Positions 25,584 through 34,696 of a DNA stretch of 61,064 nucleotides are shown here, piece by piece. Position 1 is the stretch's first letter. Every line of letters begins with the position of its first letter. The notes under the pieces were generated by a model. It had not been told where the DNA came from. It did no database searches and saw only the letters and a list, made by a program, of their open reading frames with translations. Position numbers and translations under genes: made by a program. Source of the stretch: Micavibrio_A sp964423095 (GTDB lineage: Bacteria > Pseudomonadota > Alphaproteobacteria > Micavibrionales > Micavibrionaceae). The stretch lies in NCBI GenBank assembly GCA_964423095.1, contig CAYRDI010000006.1, forward strand, positions 1 to 61,064. The letters are read 5' to 3'.

Positions 25584-26756
25584 ATGTCAGTAACCCCGTT
25601 CAAAAAGGATGAATTTATGGACAGCAAAAGTGCCGCCGACAAAAGCAAGGCCCTCGAAGCCGCGTTGACGCAGATCGAACGGGCGTTCGGCAAAGGTTCC
25701 GTGATGAAGCTGAATGGCGAAAACAATGCGCTGAACGTGGAGGCAATTTCCACGGGGTCGCTGGGCCTTGATATTGCGCTTGGTATCGGCGGTCTGCCGC
25801 GTGGACGGATCACGGAAATTTACGGACCGGAATCTTCGGGGAAAACCACGCTGGCATTACAGGTGATTGCCGAAGCGCAAAAGGCGGGCGGCACCTGTGC
25901 CATCGTTGATGCGGAACACGCGCTCGACCCGTCCTATGCCAAAAAACTGGGCGTTGATCTGGACAATCTTCTGATCTCCCAACCCGATGCGGGCGAACAG
26001 GCCCTGGAAATTGCCGATACGCTGGTGCGTTCCAACGCGATCGATGTTCTGGTGGTGGATTCGGTGGCGGCCCTTGTGCCACGTGCCGAACTGGAAGGGG
26101 AAATGGGTGATACGCATGTGGGATTACAGGCCCGTTTGATGTCGCAAGCGTTGCGCAAACTCACGGGTTCCATTTCCAAATCCCGTTGCGTCGTTATTTT
26201 CATCAACCAGATCCGGATGAAGATCGGCGTGATGTTCGGCTCCCCCGAAACGACGACGGGCGGGAATGCGTTGAAATTCTACGCATCTGTCCGGCTTGAT
26301 ATTCGCCGGATCGGTTCGATCAAGGAACGCGAAACGGTGGTTGGAAACCAGACACGGATCAAGGTGGTCAAAAACAAGATGGCTCCGCCGTTCCGTCAGG
26401 TGGAATTCGACATCATGTACGGCGAAGGTATTTCCAAAACCGGTGAAATTATCGATCTGGGCGTCAATGCAAACCTTGTTGAAAAATCCGGCGCATGGTT
26501 TGCGGCGGAAGGGGAGCGCATCGGTCAGGGCCGTGAAAACGCCAAACAATATCTGCGCGACAATCCTTCGATGATGCTAACGCTCGAAAACAAGATCCGC
26601 GCCAATGCCGGACTGGTGGCCGAAGCGATGCTGGTGGGGCCGGATGCGGAAAACACAGCCGAATCATCCAGCGACGATGTGGCACCGGAAATGGATGGCG
26701 GTGAAGACGATGCCGCACCCGTTGCCAAAGGCCGGGGAAAAAAGGCCGCCGGGTGA
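25584..26756 (+). CDS. recA: Recombinase A
   Basis: RecA polymerises on single-stranded DNA, catalyses strand exchange and triggers LexA self-cleavage. The 390-residue product has Walker A GPESSGKTT (residues 81-89), the core VDAEHALDPSYA, the DNA-binding loop region (GGNALKFYASVRLDIRR) and an acidic, variable tail ending in a basic patch. The ATG at 25584 is chosen because AAGGA precedes it at 7 bases. The frame is open back to 25494, but that ATG lies upstream of the predicted transcript start. An SOS box controls it and a terminator follows. Confidence 0.97.
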   Translation: MSVTPFKKDEFMDSKSAADKSKALEAALTQIERAFGKGSVMKLNGENNALNVEAISTGSLGLDIALGIGGLPRGRITEIYGPESSGKTTLALQVIAEAQKAGGTCAIVDAEHALDPSYAKKLGVDLDNLLISQPDAGEQALEIADTLVRSNAIDVLVVDSVAALVPRAELEGEMGDTHVGLQARLMSQALRKLTGSISKSRCVVIFINQIRMKIGVMFGSPETTTGGNALKFYASVRLDIRRIGSIKERETVVGNQTRIKVVKNKMAPPFRQVEFDIMYGEGISKTGEIIDLGVNANLVEKSGAWFAAEGERIGQGRENAKQYLRDNPSMMLTLENKIRANAGLVAEAMLVGPDAENTAESSSDDVAPEMDGGEDDAAPVAKGRGKKAAG

Positions 26757-26815
26757 TCACCATAAAATTTAGAGGGTTTTGAAGACTTACACATTTTCAT
26801 CGTTCCCGATCATCG

Positions 26816-26848
26816 ACCCCCGCACCGAACCGGTTTGCGGGGGTTTTT
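26816..26848 (+). terminator. Rho-independent terminator after recA
   Basis: A 9-bp perfect stem (26816-26824 with 26836-26844) is followed by a T5 run ending at 26848. It lies 60 bases beyond the recA stop and before the convergent smpB. Confidence 0.85.
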
Positions 26849-26921
26849 GATGGGATATGGCGGTGAAGGCCGTTTTTGGATGCCAGCCGTTACTAGCATG
26901 CTCCATTTGATGATGAAAAAG

Positions 26922-27422
26922 CTATTCCCGCTCGTTGCGCAGGACGCGGGATTTCTGGCGGTTCCAGTCGCGCTCCTTGATGGTTTCGCGCTTGTCGTAC
27001 TCCTTCTTCCCGCGGGCCAGCGCGATTTCGAGTTTTGCCAGCCCCTTGGCGTTAAAGTAAATCCGCGTCGGCACGATGGTATAACCATCACGCTGGACGG
27101 CCCCCATCATCCGGTCCCGTTGCCGTGCGGCGAGGAGGAGTTTGCGCGGACGGCGCGGCGCATGTTGAAGATGCGGGCCCGCCTGCGGGTATTCCGGGAT
27201 GTGGGCGTTCAAAAGCCAAAGCTCGCCCTTCTTCGCGGCGATGTGGGATTCCTGTAAACCGCACTGCCCATGGCGCAGGGATTTAACCTCCGTCCCCGTT
27301 AAAACGAGGCCGGCCTCCATTTTGTCTTCGAGAAAATAGTTATAGTTTGCCTTCCGGTTGTCCGCGATCGTGACATCCGTGGAAAGCAGGCCTGATTTTT
27401 TGTTTTTCTTTTTGCTAGCCAT
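26922..27422 (-). CDS. smpB: tmRNA-binding protein SmpB
   Basis: SmpB delivers tmRNA to stalled ribosomes. The 166-residue protein has the oligonucleotide-binding barrel (ADNRKANYNYFLEDKMEAGL, then GTEVKSLR) and the basic C-terminal tail (GKKEYDKRETIKERDWNRQK) that enters the decoding site. The N-terminus is Lys-rich. No ssrA gene is visible in the window. It overlaps the end of dapA by 8 bases. Confidence 0.95.
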   Translation of the reverse strand: MASKKKNKKSGLLSTDVTIADNRKANYNYFLEDKMEAGLVLTGTEVKSLRHGQCGLQESHIAAKKGELWLLNAHIPEYPQAGPHLQHAPRRPRKLLLAARQRDRMMGAVQRDGYTIVPTRIYFNAKGLAKLEIALARGKKEYDKRETIKERDWNRQKSRVLRNERE

Positions 27423-28323
27423 GGGCCCGCAATGTGGCCTTTTGTCCGCCGGAAATCAAGCCGGCAAAGACCAAAGCCTCATCCACCGCGGCGCGGGCGG
27501 ATTTCGAGGCCGGAACCAGCGGCAGCCGGACCTCATCCGTGCCATAGCCAAGACAGGCAGCGGCATATTTGACGGGCGCAGGAGACGTTTCGCAGAACAA
27601 CGCCTTGTGTAGCGGGGCCAGTTTGTCCCGGCACGCGGCCATGGTTTTGAGATCACCCGCCGCCCACGCATCCTGCATTTGTGCACAAAGCGCGGGCGCA
27701 ACATTCGAGGTGACGGAAATGCAGCCATCACCGCCCTGTGCCAAAAATCCGGTCGCGGTATCGTCATTCCCGGATAGCTGGCAGAAGGAATCACCCAGGC
27801 GGTTTTTCATCAAAAGCGGACGACCCAGATCGCCCGTGGCATCTTTGACCCCGACAATACGGGGCAGTTCGGCGAGTTTGCACATCGTATCCATGGACAT
27901 GTCGATCACGCTCCGCCCCGGAATATTGTAGATGATGATGGGAATATTGGTAGCGTCATGCAGGGCTTTGTAATGTTGATACAGGCCTTCCTGTGAAGGT
28001 TTGTTGTAATAGGGCGTGACCACCAGCGCGGCATCCGCCCCGGCTTTTTGCGCCTGAGTCGTCAGCCACAAGGCCTCACGCGTGGAATTCGAGCCTGTTC
28101 CTGCAATCACGGGAATGCGTCCCGCGACGATGCGGATGCAGCGTTCCACAACCTTGTCGTGCTCTTCATGCGAAAGGGTGGGGGATTCCCCCGTCGTGCC
28201 GCAGGGGACGAGCCCGTCCGTGCCGCAGTCGATCTGGTTTTCCACCAGCTTTTCAAAGGCGGCCCAGTCGATTTCACCGTTGGAAAAAGGGGTTATCAAC
28301 GCCGTAATGGAACCTTTGAACAT
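27415..28323 (-). CDS. dapA: 4-hydroxy-tetrahydrodipicolinate synthase
   Basis: DapA condenses pyruvate with aspartate semialdehyde, the first step toward diaminopimelate and lysine. The 302-residue TIM barrel has the substrate loop CGTTGESPTLSHEEH, the catalytic Tyr in IIIYNIPGR and the Schiff-base Lys in IVGVKDATG. It is the first gene of a dapA-smpB pair and diverges from the lytic transglycosylase gene. Confidence 0.96.
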   Translation of the reverse strand: MFKGSITALITPFSNGEIDWAAFEKLVENQIDCGTDGLVPCGTTGESPTLSHEEHDKVVERCIRIVAGRIPVIAGTGSNSTREALWLTTQAQKAGADAALVVTPYYNKPSQEGLYQHYKALHDATNIPIIIYNIPGRSVIDMSMDTMCKLAELPRIVGVKDATGDLGRPLLMKNRLGDSFCQLSGNDDTATGFLAQGGDGCISVTSNVAPALCAQMQDAWAAGDLKTMAACRDKLAPLHKALFCETSPAPVKYAAACLGYGTDEVRLPLVPASKSARAAVDEALVFAGLISGGQKATLRAHG

Positions 28324-28399
28324 TTTTCACTCGTCTGGTTTAAGGGTTTGGATATAGACTAGAGTATAATTTCCGATGACCACTGGCAAGGTATAGTCC

Positions 28400-30313
28400 A
28401 TGCAAGCCCGGCACTTGTTTTTGTTCGTTTTTCTGGCGTTTTTAACGATTGCGCCGTCAAGGGCCGGTGCGGAAAGCCAGAATTTTGCCGCATCGAGCCG
28501 TGCAGACACCGAAGGCCGCCATGATGCGCCTGATCCAAGCGCGGCCGCGCAATGGCTGGATTACTACCAAAACGAAACGCCATCCGCGAGCTTTCAAACC
28601 ATCGCATCTTTCGTGCAAAAGCACCCCGATTTTCCCGTGATGAACAAGTTGCGCGCGCTTGCGGAAAAAGCCATGCCTTCGTCGTTGCCCGATGAGCAAA
28701 CATTGTCGTGGTTTTCAACGAACCCGCCGCAAACGACCTTTGGCATGAAGATGTATGCCGCGGCCCTGTCCCGCGCCGGGCAACAGGCAAAGGCCAAAGA
28801 GGAAATCCGCACATGGTGGAAAGAGGCGGGCGTGAAACCCGATGAACAAAAGGCGGGCTATCAGGCGTTTTCCAATCTTTTGGATGGTGCAACGAATGCC
28901 AAACGGTTGAACGTGTTGTTGCACAAGGGGCAATACACAAACGCGCGGGCCTTGGCTTCATGGATGGGCACGGGATATGTGGCGTTGACCGATGCGCGTA
29001 TCGCCCTGCAAACAGGAAGGGGAAATGTGGATGGTTTGGTTGCGCGCGTGCCCACATCTCTTCAAAACGATGAAGGATTGTTGTTCGACCGCCTTCGCTG
29101 GCGGCGCAAGGCGGATTTCGATCAGGGTGCCGTGGACGTTTTAAAGCAGCAACCCGCATACGAAAATCTTTATGACGCCGATGATTGGGGCAAGGAGCGC
29201 ACGATCATCGCGCGCCGGTATTTTGAAAACGGGAAATTTCAATCCGCCTATGTCATTTCCGCCAACCATAAAATCAAAAAAGGAACAGGGTTTGCCGCCA
29301 ATGAATGGTTCGCCGGATGGCTGGCCACGGATTATCTCAACAAACCGATGGAAGGATTTCAGCATTTCGAGAAACTCTACCACAATGTCGAAACGCCGAT
29401 CAGCAAATCCCGCGCCGCCTATTGGGCGGGGGTGGCCAGCGAACGGTTGAACCATCCGGAAGTCGCCATCAAATGGTACAGGGAGGCGGCAAAATACCCC
29501 GCGACGTTCTATGGGCAGCTTTCAGCAAAAAAGGCGGGAACTGGAGGAAAAGTTATAAGGACGTCCGTTGCGCCGGATGCTTACGCGACATCGTCTTTGG
29601 GCAAGGCAGCACGATGGTTGAAATCCAACGGTTATAAAACCGAGGCCGGATTCTTTTTAACAAAGATGATCGATGCCGCGAAAACACCGCAGGATTATGC
29701 CGCTGTGGCAAAGCTGGCGCGTGATCTTTCCATGCAGAATTATGCGATCAAGGCGGCGCAGGAGTGTGAGACAAAAACCGGCACATTGATGGTCGATGAT
29801 GCTTTCCCGCGCGTGGAAAAATATATGAAGGGGACGGACGTTGAATGGGCGTTGGTTCATGGATTGATCCGTCAGGAAAGCCGGTATGATGCGGTGGCGA
29901 TCAGTTCCGCTGGCGCGCGGGGGCTCATGCAGCTAATGCCGCGCACGGCAAGCGAGGTTGCCAGAAAAGCGGGCCTGTCCCACGATGTGGGGTGGCTGAC
30001 ATCAAAACCCGCGCACAATGTTTCACTGGGTACGAAATATCTTCAAAAACTTCTGACCAAATATGACGGGAACTATGCCTTAACGCTCGCGGCCTATAAT
30101 GCGGGGCCTGCTCGCGTTGACAGGTGGGTAGAAGAATTTGGCGATCCGCGCGACCCGAAGGTGGACTTGGTCAACTGGATCGAAAGCATTCCGATTTATG
30201 AAACCAGAAACTATGTCCAGCGTGTTCTGGAAGGGGTGAATGTGTATCGTCAGACATTGTCTTCCAATCCCGGCAGGGCCAATGGCGGCATAACGCACAT
30301 TGCCCTGCAATAG
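28400..30313 (+). CDS. Soluble lytic murein transglycosylase (Slt70 type)
   Basis: A 637-residue periplasmic enzyme: a signal peptide (LFLFVFLAFLTIAPSRAGA), a long alpha-superhelical U domain (about 60-460), and a C-terminal SLT catalytic domain with the catalytic Glu in GLIRQESRYD (about residue 492), followed by GLMQLMP, LGTKYLQ and AAYNAGPARV. It cleaves glycan strands to 1,6-anhydromuramoyl products in cell-wall turnover. A TATAAT at 28365-28370 is a likely -10, with no good -35. The gene stands alone. Confidence 0.93.
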   Translation: MQARHLFLFVFLAFLTIAPSRAGAESQNFAASSRADTEGRHDAPDPSAAAQWLDYYQNETPSASFQTIASFVQKHPDFPVMNKLRALAEKAMPSSLPDEQTLSWFSTNPPQTTFGMKMYAAALSRAGQQAKAKEEIRTWWKEAGVKPDEQKAGYQAFSNLLDGATNAKRLNVLLHKGQYTNARALASWMGTGYVALTDARIALQTGRGNVDGLVARVPTSLQNDEGLLFDRLRWRRKADFDQGAVDVLKQQPAYENLYDADDWGKERTIIARRYFENGKFQSAYVISANHKIKKGTGFAANEWFAGWLATDYLNKPMEGFQHFEKLYHNVETPISKSRAAYWAGVASERLNHPEVAIKWYREAAKYPATFYGQLSAKKAGTGGKVIRTSVAPDAYATSSLGKAARWLKSNGYKTEAGFFLTKMIDAAKTPQDYAAVAKLARDLSMQNYAIKAAQECETKTGTLMVDDAFPRVEKYMKGTDVEWALVHGLIRQESRYDAVAISSAGARGLMQLMPRTASEVARKAGLSHDVGWLTSKPAHNVSLGTKYLQKLLTKYDGNYALTLAAYNAGPARVDRWVEEFGDPRDPKVDLVNWIESIPIYETRNYVQRVLEGVNVYRQTLSSNPGRANGGITHIALQ

Positions 30314-30428
30314 CGCTTTCATTCGCGTTTTGCGGATTTTTTTTCAAAATGCAAATAATCCATCATTGATTTAAAAGGATATTTTCCGGCAAGGCTTTTG
30401 CAGTGTCATGGGTCAGGAGGTATTTGCC

Positions 30429-31007
30429 ATGACCGATATTTTGATTGCCGACCCGCACCCCGTTTATTGCGAGGCACTGCGTTCGTATCTTTTGGGGATC
30501 AATGATGAACTATTGATCGAAACGGTTTCGGACCGGGGCGGCATAGAACGGGCGATAGAAGAATCCGGGCCCGCCTTTACAGTAATCGGCGGTGATTTTT
30601 ATGACCCGCATTATTTTGAAAACCGCAAGGATATGCGGATTGTTGTTTTGGTGGATGATCCCGAAGAGGTGCGGGCCCATCAAATGGAGCATGCCGATCA
30701 TGTTTTTTTACGGACGATGCCGGGCCGGGAATGGTCGTCCGCGCTGGCGTATCTTTCCGGTGGGACGGGAGCACACGTATCTATGGTGCCACCACGTGAA
30801 GATCCGCCAATCCATGTAGTGTCTTTGACGAAGAGGGAGAAGGAGGTCCTTTCCTTTCTGGCGCAGGGCGCATCGAACAAGGAAATTGCACGGGCGTTGG
30901 GCGTGCAGGAGGTTACGGTCAAATTGCATGTGCGCGGCGTTTGCCGGAAGTTAGGGGCCAAAAACAGGACCCAAGCCGCCCTGCGCGCACGGGAATATGG
31001 CCGGTAA
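30429..31007 (+). CDS. LuxR-family regulator with a degenerate receiver domain
   Basis: A 192-residue two-domain protein: a receiver-like N-terminus (about 1-115) and a LuxR/FixJ helix-turn-helix (about 128-190, LTKREKEVLSFLAQGASNKEIARALGVQEVTVKLHV). The receiver opens ILIADPHPVY with one acidic residue instead of two. The phospho-acceptor position is Gly (FTVIGGD), and the usual Lys is replaced by Arg (VFLRTMP). It is therefore unlikely to be controlled by phosphorylation. AGGAGG eight bases upstream fixes the ATG at 30429. Targets are unknown. Confidence 0.85.
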   Translation: MTDILIADPHPVYCEALRSYLLGINDELLIETVSDRGGIERAIEESGPAFTVIGGDFYDPHYFENRKDMRIVVLVDDPEEVRAHQMEHADHVFLRTMPGREWSSALAYLSGGTGAHVSMVPPREDPPIHVVSLTKREKEVLSFLAQGASNKEIARALGVQEVTVKLHVRGVCRKLGAKNRTQAALRAREYGR

Positions 31008-31060
31008 CGGCAACGGGTTTGTGTGGATTTGTATCCGCTTTGGCGGTATCGTTGGCCATC

Positions 31061-32251
31061 ATGGTTCCCGCACGGCAAATTATCCCCGCAGACTGGATGA
31101 CGGATTATAAAACCGTCAAGGTCATGCAGGTTTTGGGCGGATACGGCCTTCCGGCGGAATCCATGTTTGTGGGTGGGTGCGTGCGCAACATGCTGCTGGC
31201 CCGTCCGGTCAAGGACATCGACATTGCCACCATTCATCATCCGCAAGCGGTGATGGACAAGTTGTCTGCAAACGGCATCCGGTTCGTTCCGACGGGTCTG
31301 GAACACGGCACGGTCACGGCGATTGTCGAAGACGCCACGTTCGAAATCACCACGCTCCGCAAGGACGTGGAAACGGACGGGCGTCATGCCGTTATTGCCT
31401 TTACCGAAGTGTGGGGTGAAGACGCGCAGAGGCGCGATTTTACGATGAACACCTTGCTGGCCACGCCGGATGGCATGATTTACGACCCATTGGGAAGCGG
31501 TCTTGCCGATCTTGATGACCGCAAGGTACGGTTTGTGGGTGTTCCGGATGACCGCGTGGCCGAAGATTATTTGCGGATATTGCGGTTTTTCCGGTTTCAT
31601 GCGCTGTACGGGGAAGGGGCCGCGGATGAAGAGGCACTGAGCGTATGCAAGGATCACGCGGACAGTTTGACCAAATTGTCGAAAGAGCGGGTGACGCAGG
31701 AACTTTTAAAGATTCTGATGGTGCCAAAACCATCCGCAATTTTAAACCTGATGTTTTCGCATGTCGTTCTTGCGCCTTTTTCAAAAGGGTACAACGAAGA
31801 CGTTTTTGCAAGGCTTTGCGATATGCAGGAACGCCATGATGCGGGCGATGTTCTGACGCGGCTGGTGGTGTTGAACGGATTGAAGAAGCCGCATATTTAT
31901 GACCGGCTTTCTTTGTCGAATGCGCAGATGCGGGACATTGAAAATATTGTGGCTGCCAGCGTTTTGTTGAAGTCCATATCGAAAAAGAAAACACGCGAAG
32001 CGGTTTACCGGTTCGGCAACCGCATCGCCGTGCAGGGATATTTGTTGCGGCTAGCGGTCAAGGATGATTTTCCCGATCTGGATGTGCTCGATGTGGCGCG
32101 GTACTGGCAGGCACCCGTATTTCCAGTGTCCGGCAACGATCTGATCGCCGCCGGCATGATTCCCGGGCCGGCGCTTGGCGAAAAGCTCGCCAAGCTGGAA
32201 TCCAAATGGATAAAAAAAGATTTTCCGTCTGACGTTACATACAGGAAATAA
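31061..32251 (+). CDS. cca: CCA tRNA nucleotidyltransferase / poly(A) polymerase family
   Basis: A 396-residue nucleotidyltransferase with the head-domain signature VGGCVRNMLLARPVKDIDIAT (Gly-Gly...Asp-x-Asp), the RRDFTMN element, and the tRNA-binding motif region (EDYLRILRFFRFHALYG). It adds or repairs the CCA end of tRNA; a poly(A) polymerase role cannot be excluded by sequence alone. The frame is open well upstream into the LuxR gene, but the ATG at 31061 is the first sensible start after that gene ends. No strong ribosome binding site is visible. Confidence 0.88.
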   Translation: MVPARQIIPADWMTDYKTVKVMQVLGGYGLPAESMFVGGCVRNMLLARPVKDIDIATIHHPQAVMDKLSANGIRFVPTGLEHGTVTAIVEDATFEITTLRKDVETDGRHAVIAFTEVWGEDAQRRDFTMNTLLATPDGMIYDPLGSGLADLDDRKVRFVGVPDDRVAEDYLRILRFFRFHALYGEGAADEEALSVCKDHADSLTKLSKERVTQELLKILMVPKPSAILNLMFSHVVLAPFSKGYNEDVFARLCDMQERHDAGDVLTRLVVLNGLKKPHIYDRLSLSNAQMRDIENIVAASVLLKSISKKKTREAVYRFGNRIAVQGYLLRLAVKDDFPDLDVLDVARYWQAPVFPVSGNDLIAAGMIPGPALGEKLAKLESKWIKKDFPSDVTYRK

Positions 32252-32275
32252 AAAGGCCCCGAAGCGGAGCCTTTT
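32251..32275. terminator. Bidirectional terminator between cca and the 58-aa gene
   Basis: Stem AAAAGGC/GCCTTTT (32251-32257 with 32269-32275) is extended by CCG/CGG across one mismatch, with a 3-base loop. The A- and T-rich flanks suit both directions, and genes converge on it from both sides. Confidence 0.7.
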
Positions 32276-32279
32276 GGAA

Positions 32280-32456
32280 TTATGCCTGCGGCGGTTGCGG
32301 GGTCGGTAATGTCTGCGCTTGTTGTTGCGAAGATCGGGCCTCCCATGCGGCCTTTCTTTTTGCAATGTCGGCATCTTCGTAGTCTTTGCATAGTTGGCTT
32401 GTCGGATCCAGCTTTTCGCGGCGGGCGGCATAATCTGCGGCTGTAATTCTTGGCAT
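32280..32456 (-). CDS. 58-aa hypothetical protein
   Basis: A short complete gene: ATG at 32456 preceded by GAGGG, TAA at 32280-32282, then the shared terminator 4 bases on. The product is charged and helical (MPRITAADYAARREKLDP, ending QTLPTPQPPQA) with a Gln/Pro-rich tail and one Cys. There is no signal peptide. The combination of ribosome binding site, clean boundaries and terminator makes it a credible gene; I do not recognise the family. Confidence 0.6.
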   Translation of the reverse strand: MPRITAADYAARREKLDPTSQLCKDYEDADIAKRKAAWEARSSQQQAQTLPTPQPPQA

Positions 32457-32586
32457 AGTTTCCCTCTTGGATAGGTTTCTGACTGGCGGATTTATACAGT
32501 CATTTTAGGAAAACAGGCAATATTTTTATGTGAATAAATGCTGTGAGTTAGCTATAAAATTGCCTTGCGATTGAGAAAATACAAAC

Positions 32587-33498
32587 TTACGGCCATTTTA
32601 CCTCTGGTGGCATGGACATCAGGATGGCCTCGGTATTGCCCCCGGTTTTGAGCCCGAACTGGGTTCCCCGGTCATAGAGCAGATTGAATTCCACATAGCG
32701 GCCGCGGCGGACGAGTTGGTGTTCCCGCTGTGCGGGCGTCCAGTCCCTGTTCATATGTTTGCGGACAATCGCGGGATAAGTCTGTGCAAAGGTTTTTCCG
32801 ACATCCTGTGTAAAGGCAAAATCCGCCGCCCAGTCCTTCGTATCCAGATAATCATAGAATATCCCGCCAATCCCGCGCGGTTCGTTCCGGTGCGGCAGGA
32901 AAAAGTATTCATCGCACCATTGTTTGAATTTCGGGTGATAGGCCGGATCATGCCGATCACAGCAATCCTTGAACGCGGCGTGCCATTGCGCGGTGTCGTC
33001 ATCGTCCGGAGTCATCGGCGTTAAATCCGCGCCGCCGCCAAACCATGATTGCGATGTGCAAACCATGCGCGTGTTCATGTGTACGGCGGGGACGAGCGGG
33101 GATTGCATATGCGCGACCAGAGAAATGCCGGCGGCCCAGAAGGCCCCGTTGCTTTCCTTTGCACCGGGCATTTGCGCCGCGAATTGTTCCGAAAATGTGC
33201 CATGGACACAGGAGATGTTCACGCCGACCTTTTCAAATAGGCGGCCACGCATGATGGACATTTCACCGCCGCCGTTCAAAATACTGCCCGATATGTTTGG
33301 CTGTTCGGATTCTTCACGGTTCCACGGCGTGCGCGTAAAACGGCCCGCGGGCAGGGCGGCCTTCGCCGTGCCGGAAAGGCCATCTTCCAGCGTTTCAAAC
33401 GCGGTGCAGATTTGGTTCCGCAGATCCGTAAACCATGCGAAGGCCTGTTGTTTGCGGTCTTCCATATAATCGGATTTTTCTTTTGTATTTAAACTCAT
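32587..33498 (-). CDS. hemF: Oxygen-dependent coproporphyrinogen III oxidase
   Basis: HemF decarboxylates coproporphyrinogen III to protoporphyrinogen IX using oxygen. The 303-residue protein has the family blocks: FEKVGVNISCVHGTFSE, HMNTRMV, WFGGGADLTP, PRGIGGIFYDYL, and the C-terminal RRGRYVEFNLLYDRGTQFGL. Length is normal. Its start overlaps the trmL stop (ATGA), so the two are translationally coupled. Haem supply fits the neighbouring bc1 genes. Confidence 0.97.
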   Translation of the reverse strand: MSLNTKEKSDYMEDRKQQAFAWFTDLRNQICTAFETLEDGLSGTAKAALPAGRFTRTPWNREESEQPNISGSILNGGGEMSIMRGRLFEKVGVNISCVHGTFSEQFAAQMPGAKESNGAFWAAGISLVAHMQSPLVPAVHMNTRMVCTSQSWFGGGADLTPMTPDDDDTAQWHAAFKDCCDRHDPAYHPKFKQWCDEYFFLPHRNEPRGIGGIFYDYLDTKDWAADFAFTQDVGKTFAQTYPAIVRKHMNRDWTPAQREHQLVRRGRYVEFNLLYDRGTQFGLKTGGNTEAILMSMPPEVKWP

Positions 33499-33989
33499 TG
33501 CGCTGCTTTTTTAATGTTTGTTTGGGCGTGGGTCAATTGTCGCATCGCTTCGCCCACCACCATGGCGCAGGCATTCACCACATTCATGGACCGCACCCCA
33601 CCCGGCATGGGGATGGTCAGGCGGGCATCAACCTGCGCATGGACGTATTCCGGTGCCCCCGCGCTTTCCTGTCCGGCCAGAAGAATGTCCCCGTCCTGAA
33701 AGGCGAAATCCAGATAGGATTGGTCCGATTTTGTGGTGAGCAGCAGCACGCGGTTTTGCGCGTAATCAGCACGAAATGAGTCCCAGTTTGCGTGTTTATG
33801 CAAGGTCACATGATCGATGTAATCCATCGCGGAACGGCGGATTTTCGCCTCGTCCCACAGGAATCCCGTTGGTTCGATGATGTCCAGCGGAATGCCCATG
33901 CAGGCACACAGCCGCATGGCCGCACCCGTGTTTTGCGGAATCTCCGGCTGGAACAGCGCGAGATGGATGGGGCGGTTGCGGTTTTGCAT
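33495..33989 (-). CDS. trmL: tRNA (cytidine(34)-2'-O)-methyltransferase TrmL
   Basis: A 164-residue SPOUT-fold methyltransferase that 2'-O-methylates the wobble base of tRNA-Leu species. Motifs visible are FQPEIPQNTGAAMRLCACMG, LLAGQESAGAPEYV and the knot region IPMPGGVRSMNVVNACAMVVGE. One of its expected substrates, tRNA-Leu(CAA), is encoded later in this window. It diverges from the Rieske gene and is coupled to hemF. Confidence 0.93.
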   Translation of the reverse strand: MQNRNRPIHLALFQPEIPQNTGAAMRLCACMGIPLDIIEPTGFLWDEAKIRRSAMDYIDHVTLHKHANWDSFRADYAQNRVLLLTTKSDQSYLDFAFQDGDILLAGQESAGAPEYVHAQVDARLTIPMPGGVRSMNVVNACAMVVGEAMRQLTHAQTNIKKAAQ

Positions 33990-34111
33990 GGCGCACTGTA
34001 TGATCTTTTTTTGCGGAAATCCACAAATCCTCTCTTGTTTTCAGGGGGTTTTTGGTGATACTCCAAAGCAGAAATTCGATCTCTAACACTTCTATATACG
34101 GCATCAAAAAA

Positions 34112-34672
34112 ATGAGTGCAGACAACCCCATGAACAATCCCGGACACCATGCTGAGGACGGCGAAACACGCCGCGATTTCCTGTTTTTGACGGCGGCGGC
34201 CTTTGGCGCGGTCGGGGCGGGGTCTGTCGCATGGCCTTTCGTCAATCAGATGAACCCGGCGGCCGATACGGTGGCGTTGTCCACGACAGAGGTAAACCTC
34301 GCACCGATCGAAGTGGGGCAGGCCATCACCGTGATGTGGCAGGGCAAACCCGTGTTCGTCCGCCGCCGCACGCCGCAGGAAATTAAAGACGCCGAAGACG
34401 CCAAAATGTCCGATTTGAAAGATCCGGAATCCGATACCGCGCGGGTGCAAAAACCTGAATGGCTGGTCGTGGTTGGAATCTGCACGCACCTTGGTTGCGT
34501 GCCGCAGGGGCAAAAGCCGACCGACGCGCGCGGTGAATATGGCGGCTGGTTTTGCCCATGTCACGGGTCGCAATACGATACATCGGGCCGTATCCGCAAA
34601 GGCCCGGCACCGAAAAACCTGTTGGTGCCGAAATATACATTCGTCAACGATACGACCATTCGCATCGGATAA
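34112..34672 (+). CDS. petA: Ubiquinol-cytochrome c reductase Rieske iron-sulfur subunit
   Basis: The 186-residue subunit carries a twin-arginine signal-anchor (ETRRDFLFLTAAAFGAVGAG, residues 18-37) and both Rieske cluster boxes: CTHLGC (Cys124, His126, Cys129) and CPCHGS (Cys148, His151). It moves electrons from ubiquinol to cytochrome c1 at the outer face of the inner membrane. The ATG at 34112 gives the usual short pre-Tat region. No ribosome binding site precedes it, and a TATATA at 34093-34098 would make the transcript nearly leaderless. The fused cytochrome b/c1 gene follows after 24 bases. Confidence 0.95.
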   Translation: MSADNPMNNPGHHAEDGETRRDFLFLTAAAFGAVGAGSVAWPFVNQMNPAADTVALSTTEVNLAPIEVGQAITVMWQGKPVFVRRRTPQEIKDAEDAKMSDLKDPESDTARVQKPEWLVVVGICTHLGCVPQGQKPTDARGEYGGWFCPCHGSQYDTSGRIRKGPAPKNLLVPKYTFVNDTTIRIG

Positions 34673-34696
34673 GTTTGAGCATAAGAGAGAAGAGAC

